Source of the DNA: Staphylococcus gallinarum
GTDB lineage: Bacteria; Bacillota; Bacilli; Staphylococcales; Staphylococcaceae
Length of the DNA stretch: 57,119 nucleotides
Reading direction: 5' to 3'
NCBI RefSeq assembly: GCF_000875895.1
Contig: NZ_JXCF01000009.1
Span: forward strand, 1-57,119
A program made the position numbers and the translations under genes. This document shows positions 18,650 to 30,197 of the stretch, one piece after another (the stretch's first letter is position 1; each line of letters begins with the position of its first letter). The notes under the pieces were generated by a model. That model did not search any database, had not been told where the DNA came from, and saw only the letters and a list, made by a program, of their open reading frames with translations.

Positions 18650-19885
18650 TTATGCCCAATTACCATTTTCAAATACTAATTCCTTTTTACCATCTTGTGT
18701 AATGCCATATATTGTTAAGTCCGAACTTCCAATCATAAAGTCAACATGTATTAATGAATCATTTAGTCCATTCTCTATTTTCTCTTCAGTAGTCATTTCT
18801 GTACCACCTTGAAGGTTAAATGCATATGCAGCACCTAATGCAACATGACATGATGCATTTTCATCAAATAACGTATTATAGAAAATCGTATTTCTATTTG
18901 AAATTGGGGAATCATCAGGTACTAATGCAACTTCCCCTAAACGTTTGGCACCATCATCAGTATTTAATAAATCTCTTAATACCGCTTCTCCTTGAGCTGC
19001 TTCAAAATCTATAACTTCACCATCTTTGAACGTAAGTTTAAAGCCATCTATAATATTACCATTATGGCTTAATGGCAATTTATTCGTTACATAACCATTT
19101 ACTTTCGCTCTATGTGGTGCAGTAAACACTTCTTCAGTAGGAATATTGGCAACAAATTTTTGTCCTTTACTTGTATAGCTTGTCGCATCTTCCCAGATAT
19201 GGCCATCAGGTAATCCTATTTCTAAATCTGTACCTTCAGAGATATATTGTAGCGCTTTATATTGTTTACTTTGTAATTTTTCTGCATGTTTACTTAAGTT
19301 AGCAACATGATTTTTCCAATTTTCAACCGGATCATTGCCATCTACACGAACAATATCTAACACTTCATCAATAAATTTCTCATATGCATCACCCTCATTT
19401 AACTCAGGGTATACACGTTTCGCCCAAGCTTTAGAAGGATATGCGGCAACACACCATGGAAATTCATTTTTCTGGCTTTTTTCCATATAGCCTTTATACG
19501 CAATTGAATATGCGCGTTGGAAAGTTCCTAATTTATCATTACCAATTCCGTTCAATAAGTCTGGATCTTGAGTGATTAACGCAAGGTTTGCTGCACCTCT
19601 ATTAACATAATCCATTCTTTTTTCTACTTCATATGCTTTAACTTCATTATTCTCAAAATGGTCTAACGATTCATGTTCAAATTTCAAACGTGTTAACCGA
19701 TCATCACTATATTCAACCTTAACATCTGAAGCTCCTCTTTCATAAGCAGCTTCAACTATGTAATGTGTCAATTCTAATGCGTCTACACTTGAACGAATAA
19801 ATACCGGTTGCCCTTTTTGTACATTCATACCTACATTTACGAGTAATTGCGCATATTGCTGTAACTTATCTTGTAAATTTGTCAT
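18650..19885 (-). CDS. ampS: M29 family aminopeptidase (AmpS/PepS)
   Basis: A 411-aa leucyl aminopeptidase of the M29 (thermophilic aminopeptidase) family, which uses a two-metal site. The metal ligands occur in the expected order in the C-terminal half: Glu in [12 protein letters not shown], Glu in LGEVALV, His in [11 protein letters not shown], and His and Asp in [10 protein letters not shown]. It cleaves N-terminal residues from peptides in the cytoplasm. The DUF1128 gene is 18 bases upstream on the same strand, so the two are cotranscribed. Confidence 0.92.
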   Translation of the reverse strand: MTNLQDKLQQYAQLLVNVGMNVQKGQPVFIRSSVDALELTHYIVEAAYERGASDVKVEYSDDRLTRLKFEHESLDHFENNEVKAYEVEKRMDYVNRGAANLALITQDPDLLNGIGNDKLGTFQRAYSIAYKGYMEKSQKNEFPWCVAAYPSKAWAKRVYPELNEGDAYEKFIDEVLDIVRVDGNDPVENWKNHVANLSKHAEKLQSKQYKALQYISEGTDLEIGLPDGHIWEDATSYTSKGQKFVANIPTEEVFTAPHRAKVNGYVTNKLPLSHNGNIIDGFKLTFKDGEVIDFEAAQGEAVLRDLLNTDDGAKRLGEVALVPDDSPISNRNTIFYNTLFDENASCHVALGAAYAFNLQGGTEMTTEEKIENGLNDSLIHVDFMIGSSDLTIYGITQDGKKELVFENGNWA

Positions 19886-19903
19886 ATTAACACGCTCCTT
19901 TGT

Positions 19904-20107
19904 TTATTTGCGAAGTTGTCCAAGTGCATCTGCAATAGCCGCTGTTTCACTTGGAGTAAAAGAATCTTTAGAAGTAACATACTCATGGATTTCTTGCACT
20001 TCTTCTTCATTCGCAGTCTTATATTTTTCTGGATCAATTAAACTTTGATTAACCAAGTTTAATTTTTCACGAATTTCTTCAATCATTTGTTCATTTCTTG
20101 TTGTCAC
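19904..20107 (-). CDS. UPF0435/DUF1128 family protein (YfkK-like)
   Basis: A 67-aa protein ending in the family signature FTPSETAAIADALGQLR, with IREKLNLVNQSLIDPEKY in the first half. Function unknown. The start is the GTG eight bases after GAGG, which aligns the N-terminus with the remembered S. aureus protein; a GTG three codons upstream overlaps the site. It is the first gene of a unit with ampS and is divergent from ptpA. Confidence 0.85.
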   Translation of the reverse strand: MTTRNEQMIEEIREKLNLVNQSLIDPEKYKTANEEEVQEIHEYVTSKDSFTPSETAAIADALGQLRK

Positions 20108-20240
20108 AGTACTCACCTCTTTTTACGTTTTATTTTATCAAAATTACCTATCTTGTTAAACTTTTATCATAAATGCCCTTTAGAAATGATTAAAAAAGCT
20201 TTAAAATGGGAATTAGGATTATACAATTTGGAGGTACACA

Positions 20241-20705
20241 ATGATTTCAGTAGCATTTGTTTGTCTTGGAAATATTTGTCGTTCACCTATGGCTGAAGGC
20301 ATCATGAGACAAAGATTACAAGAACGCAACATTACCGACATAAAGGTGTATTCACGAGGTACAGGTAAATGGAATCTCGGTGAACCACCACATGAAGGTA
20401 CGCAAGACATACTATCACGAAATAATATTTCGATTGATGGAATGATTAGTGAGTTATTCACATCTACAGATGATTTCGATTATATCATTGCAATGGATCA
20501 AAGTAATGTTGAAAACATACGTAACATCAACCCAAATATCAAAGGACAATTGTTTAAACTATTAGAGTTTAGTGATATGGAGGAAACAGATGTCCCTGAT
20601 CCATACTATACAAATAATTTCGAAGGTGTATATAAAATGGTACAATCATCTTGTGATAATTTAATTGATTTTATACTTAAAGATTCAAATTTAGGAGAGG
20701 GGTAA
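20241..20705 (+). CDS. ptpA: Low-molecular-weight protein tyrosine phosphatase PtpA
   Basis: A 154-aa phosphatase. The P-loop CLGNICRS near the N-terminus gives nucleophile Cys8 and Arg14, and the general acid is Asp120 in VPDPYY. The S. aureus enzyme is known to be secreted during infection and to dephosphorylate tyrosine residues. TTTGGAGG precedes the ATG at good spacing. A small membrane-anchored protein gene follows 6 bases after the stop, forming a two-gene unit with a terminator at 21016. Confidence 0.93.
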   Translation: MISVAFVCLGNICRSPMAEGIMRQRLQERNITDIKVYSRGTGKWNLGEPPHEGTQDILSRNNISIDGMISELFTSTDDFDYIIAMDQSNVENIRNINPNIKGQLFKLLEFSDMEETDVPDPYYTNNFEGVYKMVQSSCDNLIDFILKDSNLGEG

Positions 20706-20711
20706 CACGAC

Positions 20712-20996
20712 ATGCAAAACAAATTAATACCGGGAATTTTATTAGGTGCCGTGATTGGAGGCACTATAACTTTAGCAGATAAATCAACACGCCAATCATT
20801 AAAACAATCAATTAAAGATGCTAAAGAAGGTAATCGTTCACAAAAACCTTCAAAAATTGGGAATATTAAAGATGAAGTTCTTTACTGGAAAGATGTAGTT
20901 GAAGAAATTAGACGCAACAATCCTGAATTAGAACGTTCATTAAAGGATGCAAAGGATACATTTGTAGACCGTAAAAATAATCGTTTAAATGGTTAA
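20712..20996 (+). CDS. Small YtxH-like protein with an N-terminal hydrophobic segment
   Basis: A 94-aa protein with a glycine-rich hydrophobic stretch (IPGILLGAVIGGTITLA) followed by a charged helical tail. This shape is typical of YtxH-domain stress proteins, though I cannot make a firm family match. The signal-like segment has no cleavage site, so it is probably membrane anchored. GGAGAGGGG precedes the start, within the end of ptpA, indicating coupled expression. Confidence 0.65.
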   Translation: MQNKLIPGILLGAVIGGTITLADKSTRQSLKQSIKDAKEGNRSQKPSKIGNIKDEVLYWKDVVEEIRRNNPELERSLKDAKDTFVDRKNNRLNG

Positions 20997-21015
20997 CTTT
21001 ATTTAACCACTTTGC

Positions 21016-21056
21016 AAACAATACTAGAGTGCATTTGCTCTGGTATTGTTTTTTTA
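21016..21056 (+). terminator. ptpA operon terminator
   Basis: AAACAATACTAGAG pairs with CTCTGGTATTGTTT, followed by seven or more T. Strong intrinsic terminator 20 bases past the stop. Confidence 0.85.
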
Positions 21057-21199
21057 TACAATCAAAAGTCTAAACAATATTTTTAAAAAAGATAAATTAG
21101 AGTTTTATAGAAAGAATCACGTAACACATATTTACCAAAAACAATTTTTACAGTATATTAAAGTGGTATATGAAAATATAATACATAAGGAGCTTTGAT

Positions 21200-22273
21200 A
21201 TGTCTAAACAAAAACGAAGTACTTCTGAATTCCTTAATGAAATTAAAGAGGAAGAACAAGAAACACATACTCAAAATGAACATAAAAGTAAATCGAAACG
21301 TGATCGAACTTATATCACACCTGATCAATTCAAATCAAAGTCAGCAAAGAAAGAAAATCAAACATTTTTTGTATCTCGCATTAATAAACCTGTAAAGTAT
21401 ACCAAGGATTCTAATTTTTTCTCATATTTAATTTATCGTATTGGTAAAGATGATGCATCAGGTCTATCTGCACAATTATCATATTACTTTATGCTATCAC
21501 TTTTTCCAATGTTACTATTCTTATTGTCTATAGTTCCTATGGTAGGTATAAAACAGTCGACAATTCGTTCTATGATTAAAGAACATGTACCACCAGATTA
21601 CGCACCCCAAGTATCATCTATAATTGGAGATATCATGGGCAACGCAAGTAGTGGCTTACTTTCAATCGGTTTAATAATGGCATTGTGGTCAGCTTCTAAT
21701 GGTATGACCGCAATCATGAATTCATTTAACGTTGCATACGATGTTGAAGACAGTAGGAACTTTATCGTCTCTAAATTACTCAGTGTACTTTTCACACTAG
21801 CAATGGTTATTATCTTCCCAATTGCAATGATTTTACCAACATTTGGCCAGCAAATTGGTGCACTGCTATTTGGTCCACTCGGTCTTGGTGAACAAGTTAA
21901 GATTATTTTTAACTTAGTGAGATTTATTTTACCTCTCATTATTGTGTTTATAGCTTTTGTTGTATTGTACACATTAGCACCTAATGTGAAGATTAAAATG
22001 AAATCTGTTATACCTGGTGCTATTTTTGCAACAATTGTATTTTTAGGTGGGACTTACCTATTTAGTATTTATATTTCTAATTTTGCCAACTATTCTAAAA
22101 CATATGGTAGTATCGCCGGGGTTATCATATTAATGCTTTGGTTATACATTACTGGTTTTATTATCATTATTGGCGCTGAAATTAATGCAATTATGCATCA
22201 ACGAAAAGTAATCGCCGGTAAAACACCAGAAGAACAAACATTAGCAGAAATCAATAATCAACAGAATATATAA
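21200..22273 (+). CDS. YihY/BrkB family inner membrane protein
   Basis: A 357-aa protein. About 75 charged N-terminal residues precede six hydrophobic helices (residues 75-335). The family marks are SAQLSYYFMLSLFPMLLFL, ALWSASNGMTAIMNSFNVAY and YGSIAGVIILMLWLYITGFIIIIGAEINA. This family was once called ribonuclease BN in error, and its real role is unknown. AAGGAG precedes the ATG. It is convergent with the vra operon, with a shared terminator. Confidence 0.87.
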   Translation: MSKQKRSTSEFLNEIKEEEQETHTQNEHKSKSKRDRTYITPDQFKSKSAKKENQTFFVSRINKPVKYTKDSNFFSYLIYRIGKDDASGLSAQLSYYFMLSLFPMLLFLLSIVPMVGIKQSTIRSMIKEHVPPDYAPQVSSIIGDIMGNASSGLLSIGLIMALWSASNGMTAIMNSFNVAYDVEDSRNFIVSKLLSVLFTLAMVIIFPIAMILPTFGQQIGALLFGPLGLGEQVKIIFNLVRFILPLIIVFIAFVVLYTLAPNVKIKMKSVIPGAIFATIVFLGGTYLFSIYISNFANYSKTYGSIAGVIILMLWLYITGFIIIIGAEINAIMHQRKVIAGKTPEEQTLAEINNQQNI

Positions 22274-22290
22274 ATATAAAATTAATAATA

Positions 22291-22324
22291 AAAAGGACAA
22301 TCGAAATAATCGATTGTCCTTTTT
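22291..22324. terminator. Bidirectional terminator between yihY and vraR
   Basis: A perfect 14-bp stem (AAAAGGACAATCGA) closes on an AATAA loop. The flanking A and T runs allow function in both directions. Confidence 0.9.
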
Positions 22325-22325
22325 A

Positions 22326-22955
22326 TTATTGAATTAAATTATGTTGAAAGGCATAGATAACAGCCTGTGTTCTATCTTGAACTTCAAGTTTACTCAATAT
22401 ATTACTAACATGTGTCTTAACGGTCTTAATTGTTATATGTGATGCGCTCGCGATTTCTTGATTTGAATAACCTTTAGCTATAAGTAATAAGATTTCCATT
22501 TCACGCTCTGTTAACATTTCATATAATTCTGCACGTTGTTTCATTCTATTACGCATTTTCACTAGTACTTCTGCTTCAAAAACAGATTCACCAGCATGTG
22601 TTTTCCTAATTGCTTCAGCAATATCACTTGCACTTGTTGTCTTTAGAATATAACTATCAACCCCTGAATCTAGTGCTCGATATACTTCGTTATCTTCTAT
22701 ATAACTTGTTAACATAACTACTTTGATTTGAGGTAAGTCCTTTTTAACTTGCTCGGTAGCTTCGACACCGTCCATGTCATCCATGAGTAAATCCATCAAG
22801 ATTAAATCTGGTTGTAGTTCATGTGCCTTTTCAATAGCTTCTTTTCCTGATTTACCTTCTCCTACCACATCAATATCTGACTGTGTTGATAAATAACTTG
22901 AAATTCCTATTCTAACCATTTCATGATCATCAACAAATAATACTTTAATCGTCAT
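22326..22955 (-). CDS. vraR: Cell-wall stress response regulator VraR
   Basis: A 209-aa NarL/LuxR-type response regulator. The receiver domain has acidic residues Asp9/Asp10 and phospho-acceptor Asp55 ([10 protein letters not shown]). The C-terminal HTH ([22 protein letters not shown] ... [14 protein letters not shown]) binds DNA. With VraS and VraT it activates cell-wall synthesis genes on exposure to beta-lactams and glycopeptides, including its own operon and sgtB. Its start overlaps the vraS end by 11 bases. Confidence 0.97.
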   Translation of the reverse strand: MTIKVLFVDDHEMVRIGISSYLSTQSDIDVVGEGKSGKEAIEKAHELQPDLILMDLLMDDMDGVEATEQVKKDLPQIKVVMLTSYIEDNEVYRALDSGVDSYILKTTSASDIAEAIRKTHAGESVFEAEVLVKMRNRMKQRAELYEMLTEREMEILLLIAKGYSNQEIASASHITIKTVKTHVSNILSKLEVQDRTQAVIYAFQHNLIQ

Positions 22956-23988
22956 TAGACTCCTCCTTATTTAACGGTGCTTTCACTTCAATTCTTGTAC
23001 CTGCATCAGGTAACGATACAATATGGAAAGTCGCGCCAATTTCAAGTGCACGTTCTCGCATATTTTTCAACCCATAACTTTGCTCTAATTTATCGTCAAC
23101 ATTAAAGCCTTTCCCATCATCTTGAATACGTAATAAAAGATAATCTTCTTTATTAAATAATTCAATCGTAACTTTAGTTCCCTTAGAATGTCTTAATGTA
23201 TTAGAAATAGCTTCTTGCGTTATTCTAAACAAATGATCCTCGATACCTTTAGGTACTTTAAATTCTTCAATATCATGTACAACCTTCATAGGTACTTTCT
23301 TTTGTAAATCAACGACTAAATCTTTAATACCTTCACCTAATGATTTATCTTTTAAACCAATTGGTCTCAAATGTAAGAGTAAAGCACGCATTTCTAGTTG
23401 TGAATCTTGAATCATTTTTTCTAGGACTGGAATTTGTTGGTTTAAAGGTGGCTCCAAGTTCGATTCTTTAATAGCTGAAAGCATCATACTCGCAGCGAAC
23501 AATTGCTGACTTACAGAATCATGTAATTCTCTAGCTAACCTTTGTCTTTCATCTTCTATTATTTTTTTAACCTTAACGTCATTAATATTGTATGACTCAT
23601 TTGTTAAATTTTGCGTCTTCATACGCAGTTTATGTACCTCTTGATTAAGTGGCACTAACGTTTGGTACAATTCTATCGTTTCATTGTACAGTTCAATATT
23701 TTGGTCATTAATCCCTACTGTTTGACCTTCAATTGAGCGTTCTATTTGGTTTTGTAACCAATGATTTTGTTGATTTATTTTATAAGCTAAAACAGAACCC
23801 ACAATGATACATAACAATATTACTAGTAAATTTAGAAAAAGTAATACTGGAATACCAAATATTTGTGTGTAAAACATGCCCTGGAAATACATGATATTTA
23901 CAAACACTTTATCTATAAAAAAGATTGCAAAAAATGTACTATAAACTAATATTAACATCGAGCCAATCGCTCTTATATAGTGATTCAC
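22945..23988 (-). CDS. vraS: Cell-wall stress sensor histidine kinase VraS
   Basis: A 347-aa LiaS-type sensor kinase. Two N-terminal helices (about 10-30 and 43-68) with a very short external loop make it an intramembrane sensor. The HisKA_3 domain carries phospho-acceptor His156 ([15 protein letters not shown]), and the ATPase domain has [14 protein letters not shown] and GLKNMRERA. It phosphorylates VraR. Start overlaps the vraT stop by 4 bases, consistent with coupled translation. Confidence 0.97.
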   Translation of the reverse strand: MNHYIRAIGSMLILVYSTFFAIFFIDKVFVNIMYFQGMFYTQIFGIPVLLFLNLLVILLCIIVGSVLAYKINQQNHWLQNQIERSIEGQTVGINDQNIELYNETIELYQTLVPLNQEVHKLRMKTQNLTNESYNINDVKVKKIIEDERQRLARELHDSVSQQLFAASMMLSAIKESNLEPPLNQQIPVLEKMIQDSQLEMRALLLHLRPIGLKDKSLGEGIKDLVVDLQKKVPMKVVHDIEEFKVPKGIEDHLFRITQEAISNTLRHSKGTKVTIELFNKEDYLLLRIQDDGKGFNVDDKLEQSYGLKNMRERALEIGATFHIVSLPDAGTRIEVKAPLNKEESNDD

Positions 23989-24686
23989 TTATAAATCACC
24001 TCAACATCACCTAAGAATGTTGAAACAAAGATATTCACAGCATAATTTTCAGCTTTAGTCTGTTCTTCAACCTTTATATTATTGTTTTCCACTTTGTAAG
24101 ACTTATCATTAATATAAGCATTACCATATAAAGTGGTGAAATTTAATTTAATATTATAATTAAGCGGAACAATGATTTGTACTTTACCTAAAATATGTCT
24201 CACAACAACTGTATTATTTTCCTTAATATTTGCTGCTTTTGACATATCTATATGGACATCACCAATGCCGTGTTGAACCTGTAAATCTTCCCATTTATAT
24301 ACATAAACTGGTGTACGTTGTTCACCAAACCATTTTTGCTTAATAAACTCGGGTGACTCTACATCTTCGTCCGTTGCAACAACTTTTAATGGTTTAAATC
24401 TATAAATAATATATCTCACAATTAAGACAATTAAAAAGATAAATAAAATTATAATAGTGTATTTATTAGAGAGTAATGTAAAGGCAATTAATAATGTTCC
24501 TATCCAAAAAGACAATAGTCCTCTTACTTTATGAAAATATAAGTAACCTACATAAACTAAAATGCACCCTAGTAATAACACTAATAAGAAGCCAATCTTT
24601 TCAAAGAAAATGTAATAAAAATTGGCTATGATCATTAAAGCTGTAAATATGATCAACATTTCAGTTGATATATATTTATGAGTCAT
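23985..24686 (-). CDS. vraT: VraT (YvqF/LiaF-like) membrane regulator
   Basis: A 233-aa protein with about four N-terminal hydrophobic helices (residues 10-90). A cytoplasmic LiaF C-terminal beta domain follows ([47 protein letters not shown]). In S. aureus VraT is required for VraSR signalling in response to wall-active drugs. It lies between vraU and vraS in the operon. Confidence 0.93.
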   Translation of the reverse strand: MTHKYISTEMLIIFTALMIIANFYYIFFEKIGFLLVLLLGCILVYVGYLYFHKVRGLLSFWIGTLLIAFTLLSNKYTIIILFIFLIVLIVRYIIYRFKPLKVVATDEDVESPEFIKQKWFGEQRTPVYVYKWEDLQVQHGIGDVHIDMSKAANIKENNTVVVRHILGKVQIIVPLNYNIKLNFTTLYGNAYINDKSYKVENNNIKVEEQTKAENYAVNIFVSTFLGDVEVIYK

Positions 24687-24702
24687 GTTTCGCCACCTTT
24701 CT

Positions 24703-25089
24703 TCAAGCGACTAAACTAATACGTTCGATTAAATCACATTCTGTTTCTACATTTGCTTTCTCTGTAGCTTGATGTGATAAATCGGCTTCAATTCTCGCGT
24801 AGTCTGCTTCCATTCCATTTAATTTATTTTTAATATTTTCAATTTCATTATCATCGATTTCCTTAGCGCAATAAATATGTTTTTCCTCTATTTTATCGAT
24901 ATATTTATTCTCTAAGGTTAAAGTTAAACTGTCAATTAATTCTTCTAAATATGCTTTTCTTTCAATTAAGTATTTGATATATAATTCGATGCTTCTTAAT
25001 TTTTTATCTAATGCATCTCTGTATTCTACTAAACTGCTATAAAATGTATTTCTCGTAACTTTTTCTAAATATAACGTAATATAATTCAT
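24703..25089 (-). CDS. vraU: VraU, first gene of the vra operon
   Basis: A 128-aa acidic, helical, probably coiled-coil protein without signal peptide (heptad-like stretches LDKKLRSIELYIKYLIERKAY and NIKNKLNGMEADYARIEADL). It is conserved at the head of the staphylococcal vra operon, but its function is not known. AGGTGA precedes the ATG. The operon promoter lies about 30 bases upstream, inside the map terminator. Confidence 0.85.
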   Translation of the reverse strand: MNYITLYLEKVTRNTFYSSLVEYRDALDKKLRSIELYIKYLIERKAYLEELIDSLTLTLENKYIDKIEEKHIYCAKEIDDNEIENIKNKLNGMEADYARIEADLSHQATEKANVETECDLIERISLVA

Positions 25090-25117
25090 AGAATCACCTC
25101 ATGCTTGATTAGATTCT

Positions 25118-25183
25118 ATTATAAAAAATATCCGGAGCCATTGTAATAGGCTCCGGAACCATCTTATATTAGGACTTTAGACC
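25118..25183 (-). promoter_or_regulatory. vra operon promoter with candidate VraR site
   Basis: The minus strand has TTACAA (25141-25146), a 17-base spacer and TATAAT (25118-25123). The -35 lies in the loop and right arm of the map terminator hairpin. A partly symmetric GGTCTAAAGTCC (25172-25183, minus strand) sits 26 bases upstream of the -35, where an activator dimer would bind. It resembles the remembered ACTAAAGT-type VraR sites. Confidence 0.55.
25122..25157 (-). terminator. map terminator
   Basis: TCCGGAGCC (25131-25139) pairs perfectly with 25149-25157. On the minus strand the hairpin is followed by a T-rich run. The vra promoter overlaps it. Confidence 0.85.
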
Positions 25184-25193
25184 GAAACACTTT

Positions 25194-26102
<909 letters not shown>

Positions 26103-26120
26103 CTACTAGGAGTTTTGTTA

Positions 26121-27107
26121 ATGAATGATAATTGGTATAAACGCATTATCGGTGCAAGAACAATTAAAACAGGTTTAGCTACATTTTTAACTGCATTTTT
26201 TTGTTTAGCCTTAGATTTAAATCCTATTTTCGCAATATTAACAGCTATCGTAACAATAGAACCAACTGCTAAAGCATCATTAAAAAAAGGCTACAAACGT
26301 TTGCCTGCAACTGTAATTGGTGCATTATTTTCTGTTGTATTCACCTTTATCTTTGGTGACCAGTCGCCATTTTCATACGCCTTTAGTGCAACATTTACTA
26401 TTATTTTATGTACTAAACTTAATTTACATGTTGGTACCACGGTAGCAACGCTTACAGCGATGGCGATGATTCCAGGTATACATGAAGCATACTATTTCAA
26501 TTTCTTTTCGCGTTTATTGACTGCCATTATCGGATTGGTCACTGCTGGGTTAGTCAACTTCATCGTCTTACCACCCAAGTATTATGATCAACTTGAAGAC
26601 AATATTAATTTAACGGAATCTTTGATGTATGATTTATTCAACACACGCATGAAACAACTGTTACTTGGGAAGTTTACTAAAGGAGCACCCTTCAATCAAT
26701 TGAACGCATTGTTAGATTTAAACCAAAAGGTAGAAACACTGCTATCCTATCAAAAAGACGAACTCAGTTACCATAAACACCATGACGATGAATGGATCAG
26801 ACTTAAATCATTAACGACACGCTCACACACTAACAGATTATTTATCACACATCTTTCTAACCTTGTTTATTTACCTAAGGATACATATGAAGTGTTTACT
26901 TGCGAGGAACGCCTTGCAATACTTAATATTGCACATAGTATTAGTGAAATTCATAAAACCGGACATTTCGAAAGACAACGACGTGCTGCTTCCGTGTTAA
27001 AAGCATCTGTTAAAGGGTTAGATGAATTTGATGACAATCAAATAAAGAGCCATATTATTTACGAAATATTATTAATCTATCGTATATTAGATCATCGATT
27101 TGCCTAA
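26121..27107 (+). CDS. UPF0421/FUSC-like aromatic acid exporter family protein
   Basis: A 328-aa protein with about six N-terminal helices and a soluble helical C-terminal half. [11 protein letters not shown], the IEPTAKASL patch and [13 protein letters not shown] mark the family and align with the FUSC protein at 4074, showing the two are paralogues. The C-terminal half has the same YHKHH..W and [18 protein letters not shown] features as the S. aureus protein. Substrate unknown. The start is nine bases after GGAG; a TTG two codons upstream is discarded. Confidence 0.85.
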   Translation: MNDNWYKRIIGARTIKTGLATFLTAFFCLALDLNPIFAILTAIVTIEPTAKASLKKGYKRLPATVIGALFSVVFTFIFGDQSPFSYAFSATFTIILCTKLNLHVGTTVATLTAMAMIPGIHEAYYFNFFSRLLTAIIGLVTAGLVNFIVLPPKYYDQLEDNINLTESLMYDLFNTRMKQLLLGKFTKGAPFNQLNALLDLNQKVETLLSYQKDELSYHKHHDDEWIRLKSLTTRSHTNRLFITHLSNLVYLPKDTYEVFTCEERLAILNIAHSISEIHKTGHFERQRRAASVLKASVKGLDEFDDNQIKSHIIYEILLIYRILDHRFA

Positions 27108-27319
27108 ATGGTTACAATCGATTTTAAACACTTTACTCTTCTTGTCATACAGTTTCAAAGCAAGGTTCATTTAAAGTCTTTATTGGTAATCGTCTAGACT
27201 TTGTTTATTTTATTTAGTACATTGCTAAAGTACCTGATAACGTGATAGACCTCGTTTAGTCACTGGTTAAATGATTGTTTCTAAGAAATCATCAAATCAA
27301 AACAGAATATTTCCATATA

Positions 27320-27359
27320 AAAACTGCCAATACAGTGCACGCACTGTATTGGCAGTTTT
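27320..27359. terminator. Strong bidirectional terminator
   Basis: A perfect inverted repeat with 19-base arms (27320-27338, 27341-27359) and almost no loop lies between convergent genes. T residues follow on both strands. Confidence 0.9.
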
Positions 27360-27406
27360 AGTTATATCTTTATTAAACCTATAAGAATAGGATTATGCTA
27401 TACCTG

Positions 27407-28123
27407 TTACTTTGAAACACGGTCGACAATAACTTGCTTTGCCGCTTCTTCTTCCGTATTATCTAATTGTTTCGGCTCGAATGGAATATTCTTTCTCTCA
27501 CATGCCTTCTCCAATAAATAATCCGTTATTTCATGATTTTTAGGTAAAATTGGCCCATGTAAATAAGTACCTAATAAATTTTTATAATGAATCCCTTCTT
27601 TTGCATCGTCATCATTATTACCAAAACCATGCACGACTTTACCTAGCGTACCAAAATTATGATACGTTCTTCCACCATGGTTCTCAAAACCAACAATTGT
27701 ACCAAATGTCTCACTTTCAATTACTATATCACCAGTCAGTCGGTCAGTTTGTGATTTAGTATAAAAGTCTAAAATGTTTAAACCTGCTAATTCTGTACCA
27801 TCAGGTGTAATATATTTACTGCCTAAAAACTGATAACCGCCACAAATTGTTAAGCCTGGCATACCGTCTTCAATTGCAGTCTTTAATTTTTCTTTAATTT
27901 TACTTAGTTCTTTAGTAGCTAATGATTGTTCTCTATCACTACCACCACCGATAAAGAAAATATCACAGTCATCTAATGTTACACCTTCAGTTTCATTTAC
28001 ATTTCTGACATTTAATTTAATGTTTCTCAGCTTGGCACGTTGCTTTAATGCAATGATATTCCCTATATCACTATAAAGGTTTAATTTATCTGGCATAAAG
28101 TGATAAACCGTTAATTCGTTCAT
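27407..28123 (-). CDS. gatD: Lipid II isoglutaminyl synthase, glutaminase subunit GatD
   Basis: GatD releases ammonia from glutamine for MurT, which amidates the D-Glu of lipid II. The 238-aa class I-like glutamine amidotransferase has nucleophile Cys94 ([11 protein letters not shown]) and catalytic His189 (GTYLHGP), the positions reported in S. aureus. Its start overlaps the murT stop by 4 bases. This modification is needed for efficient crosslinking and beta-lactam and lysozyme resistance. It ends a few residues earlier than the S. aureus protein I remember. Confidence 0.96.
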   Translation of the reverse strand: MNELTVYHFMPDKLNLYSDIGNIIALKQRAKLRNIKLNVRNVNETEGVTLDDCDIFFIGGGSDREQSLATKELSKIKEKLKTAIEDGMPGLTICGGYQFLGSKYITPDGTELAGLNILDFYTKSQTDRLTGDIVIESETFGTIVGFENHGGRTYHNFGTLGKVVHGFGNNDDDAKEGIHYKNLLGTYLHGPILPKNHEITDYLLEKACERKNIPFEPKQLDNTEEEAAKQVIVDRVSK

Positions 28124-29439
28124 TTATCTTTCCCCTCCTCAAAAGAGTGGTTTAACTGACTAAGCATTGGCGTTAATGAAGTATAGTTTGGTATCGCCAC
28201 AGTAAAACTCTCTTTAAACTCCATTGACTTAGCAGTGGCCTTATAAATGTCTTTCTCTAATATGATTGGTACATTTACTTCAGCCAATTTCAATCTCAAT
28301 TGTAACTCTTCCGCACGAGTCCCTGTAACGATTATCGCTTCAATATCCTGACGTATTAGCTTTTCAAAGTCGGCATCATAAATCCAGGATGTGTCCTTTC
28401 CATCAGCAGCATTGTCATTTAAACTCATTAGATATACTTTACGTCCTTCTAATTGTTCACCTACTGAAAGACTCGCATTCATACCGGCAGGATTTTTAGC
28501 TAGGTTTATCATTGCTTCTTTACTATCTTTTCTGAAATATTGCATACGTCCATTATTTGATGTGTATGTTTCAAATCCTCTTCGTATCGCATCATTATTT
28601 AATCCTAATTCTCTCAGAACTGTATATGCTGCAATTGTATTATAAGCATTAAAATCGCCTGCAATTTTCATATTAAACATTTCATTTTCAATGGATATAT
28701 TAATAAAAGGGGTTAAATCAAAGTGAGATACTTCGTATTTCGTTGCTTCACGCTTAAAGCCACAATTACAATGATAATGCCCAATTTGGTTATAATGGAT
28801 ATAATCATAATGTAATAGTTGTCCGCAATTAGGACAATACTTGCTCTCATTCATTGTACTTTGTTCAAATTCATGTGCATGAGCTTTCATACCGTAATAT
28901 TCAACTGTATCACTTGCAATCTTCAATCTACTTACAAATGGATCATCAGCATTTAGTAACAACTTAATACCTTTATTACTAATAGCATTAGCAATATTGT
29001 TAACCATAATATCAATTTCACCAAAGCGGTCCATTTGGTCTCGGAAGAAGTTTGTGAATACCATCATTGTCGGCGTTACTTCATTTAGCACTCTTGGTAT
29101 CGATCCTTCATCAATCTCAATAACAGCAATCTTTGTTGCTGGTTTGATTTGTAAAATGAATGCCGAAGTGATGCCAGCTGCCATGTTCGCACCTTCATTA
29201 TTATGTATGATTTTAATATCATTGGCTCTTAAAGTATGACCTATTAAATTTGAAGTGGTTGTTTTCCCATTTGTACCACTTATAAATACAATTTCATCCA
29301 CTTGAGAAGCTAATTTTCTTAATATATTTTTATCTACTCTTCTAGCAATTTGACCTGGCAAGTCAGTGCCCTTTTTCCCTGCAGCTCTGCTCGCTTGCCT
29401 TGCTACTTTTGCTAGTCGTGTCGCAGTCCAACGTCTCAT
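28120..29439 (-). CDS. murT: Lipid II isoglutaminyl synthase, Mur ligase-like subunit MurT
   Basis: A 439-aa Mur ligase homologue. The ATP loop is [11 protein letters not shown], and the Mur middle domain carries a four-cysteine zinc ribbon (CPNCG ... CNCG), a known MurT feature. The C-terminal DUF1727 domain ([13 protein letters not shown]) contacts GatD. It activates the D-Glu carboxylate and accepts ammonia from GatD. Operon murT-gatD on the minus strand, divergent from ftnA. Confidence 0.96.
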   Translation of the reverse strand: MRRWTATRLAKVARQASRAAGKKGTDLPGQIARRVDKNILRKLASQVDEIVFISGTNGKTTTSNLIGHTLRANDIKIIHNNEGANMAAGITSAFILQIKPATKIAVIEIDEGSIPRVLNEVTPTMMVFTNFFRDQMDRFGEIDIMVNNIANAISNKGIKLLLNADDPFVSRLKIASDTVEYYGMKAHAHEFEQSTMNESKYCPNCGQLLHYDYIHYNQIGHYHCNCGFKREATKYEVSHFDLTPFINISIENEMFNMKIAGDFNAYNTIAAYTVLRELGLNNDAIRRGFETYTSNNGRMQYFRKDSKEAMINLAKNPAGMNASLSVGEQLEGRKVYLMSLNDNAADGKDTSWIYDADFEKLIRQDIEAIIVTGTRAEELQLRLKLAEVNVPIILEKDIYKATAKSMEFKESFTVAIPNYTSLTPMLSQLNHSFEEGKDK

Positions 29440-29501
29440 GTCGTTCCTCCTCTACTTCTTCACTTAAAATATTATAACATGATTAAGTTGTATTCCAAAC
29501 A

Positions 29502-29580
29502 ATTCTCATTAAGAATTATCATACCCAATCTCTAGATTATAATAATTATTATTTACTAATGAGAATAGATTTGTTATACT
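29502..29580 (+). promoter_or_regulatory. ftnA promoter with Per box inside an inverted repeat
   Basis: A Per box TTATAATAATTATTA (29537-29551) differs from the consensus at one base. It abuts the -35 TTTACT (29552-29557), which is followed by 17 bases and TATACT (29575-29580). Ten-base arms ATTCTCATTA (29502-29511) and TAATGAGAAT (29557-29566) form an exact inverted repeat around the box. ftnA is a known PerR target in S. aureus. Confidence 0.75.
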
Positions 29581-29610
29581 AAAAAAAATGATATATGGAG
29601 GCTATTACTT

Positions 29611-30111
29611 ATGTTAAACAAAGAATTGTTAGACGCATTAAATGAACAAATGAACCATGAATTTTACGCAGCCCATGCATACATGGCAATGGCAGCATAC
29701 TGTGACAATGGTTCATATGAAGGTTTTGCTAACTTTTATATCCAACAAGCTAAAGAAGAAAGATTTCATGGTCAAAAAATTTATGATTACATTAATGACC
29801 GTGGTGAAAAAGCAGTGTTCTCAGCTATTTCAGCACCAAAATCTGATTTCAAAAATATTTTAGAAACATTTGAAGATGGACTTGCACAAGAACAAGATGT
29901 TACACGTCGTTTCTATAATTTATCAGAATTAGCAAATAAAGATAAAGATTATGCAACAATTTCATTTTTAAATTGGTTCCTAGATGAACAAGTTGAAGAA
30001 GAATCAATGTTTGAAACACACATCGATTACTTGAAACGTATTGGTGATGATAGCAATACACTTTATTTATACGAAAAAGAACTTGCAGCACGTACATTTA
30101 ATGAAGAATAA
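29611..30111 (+). CDS. ftnA: Bacterial non-heme ferritin FtnA
   Basis: A 166-aa four-helix ferritin that forms a 24-subunit shell and stores iron as ferric mineral. The ferroxidase-centre residues are present: Glu17 in [12 protein letters not shown], Glu and His in [14 protein letters not shown], then Glu in LAQEQD and Glu/Gln in [17 protein letters not shown] precedes the ATG. The Per box promoter implies induction when peroxide inactivates PerR. Single-gene unit with its own terminator. Confidence 0.97.
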   Translation: MLNKELLDALNEQMNHEFYAAHAYMAMAAYCDNGSYEGFANFYIQQAKEERFHGQKIYDYINDRGEKAVFSAISAPKSDFKNILETFEDGLAQEQDVTRRFYNLSELANKDKDYATISFLNWFLDEQVEEESMFETHIDYLKRIGDDSNTLYLYEKELAARTFNEE

Positions 30112-30168
30112 GGTTCATAATTCAGTCTATATTTTTTAAACTTAAGTTCAATCGTTCCATAACGGCTC

Positions 30169-30197
30169 ACCCATTCACATTTAAGAATGGGTTTTTT
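30169..30197 (+). terminator. ftnA terminator
   Basis: ACCCATTC (30169-30176) pairs with GAATGGGT (30185-30192), followed by a run of six T. Confidence 0.85.

Noticed and set aside
29502..29525. Classical Fur box left of the ftnA Per box
   Set aside because: TTCTCATTAAGAATTATCA matches the 19-base Fur consensus at only about half its positions; kept only as an inverted-repeat observation.
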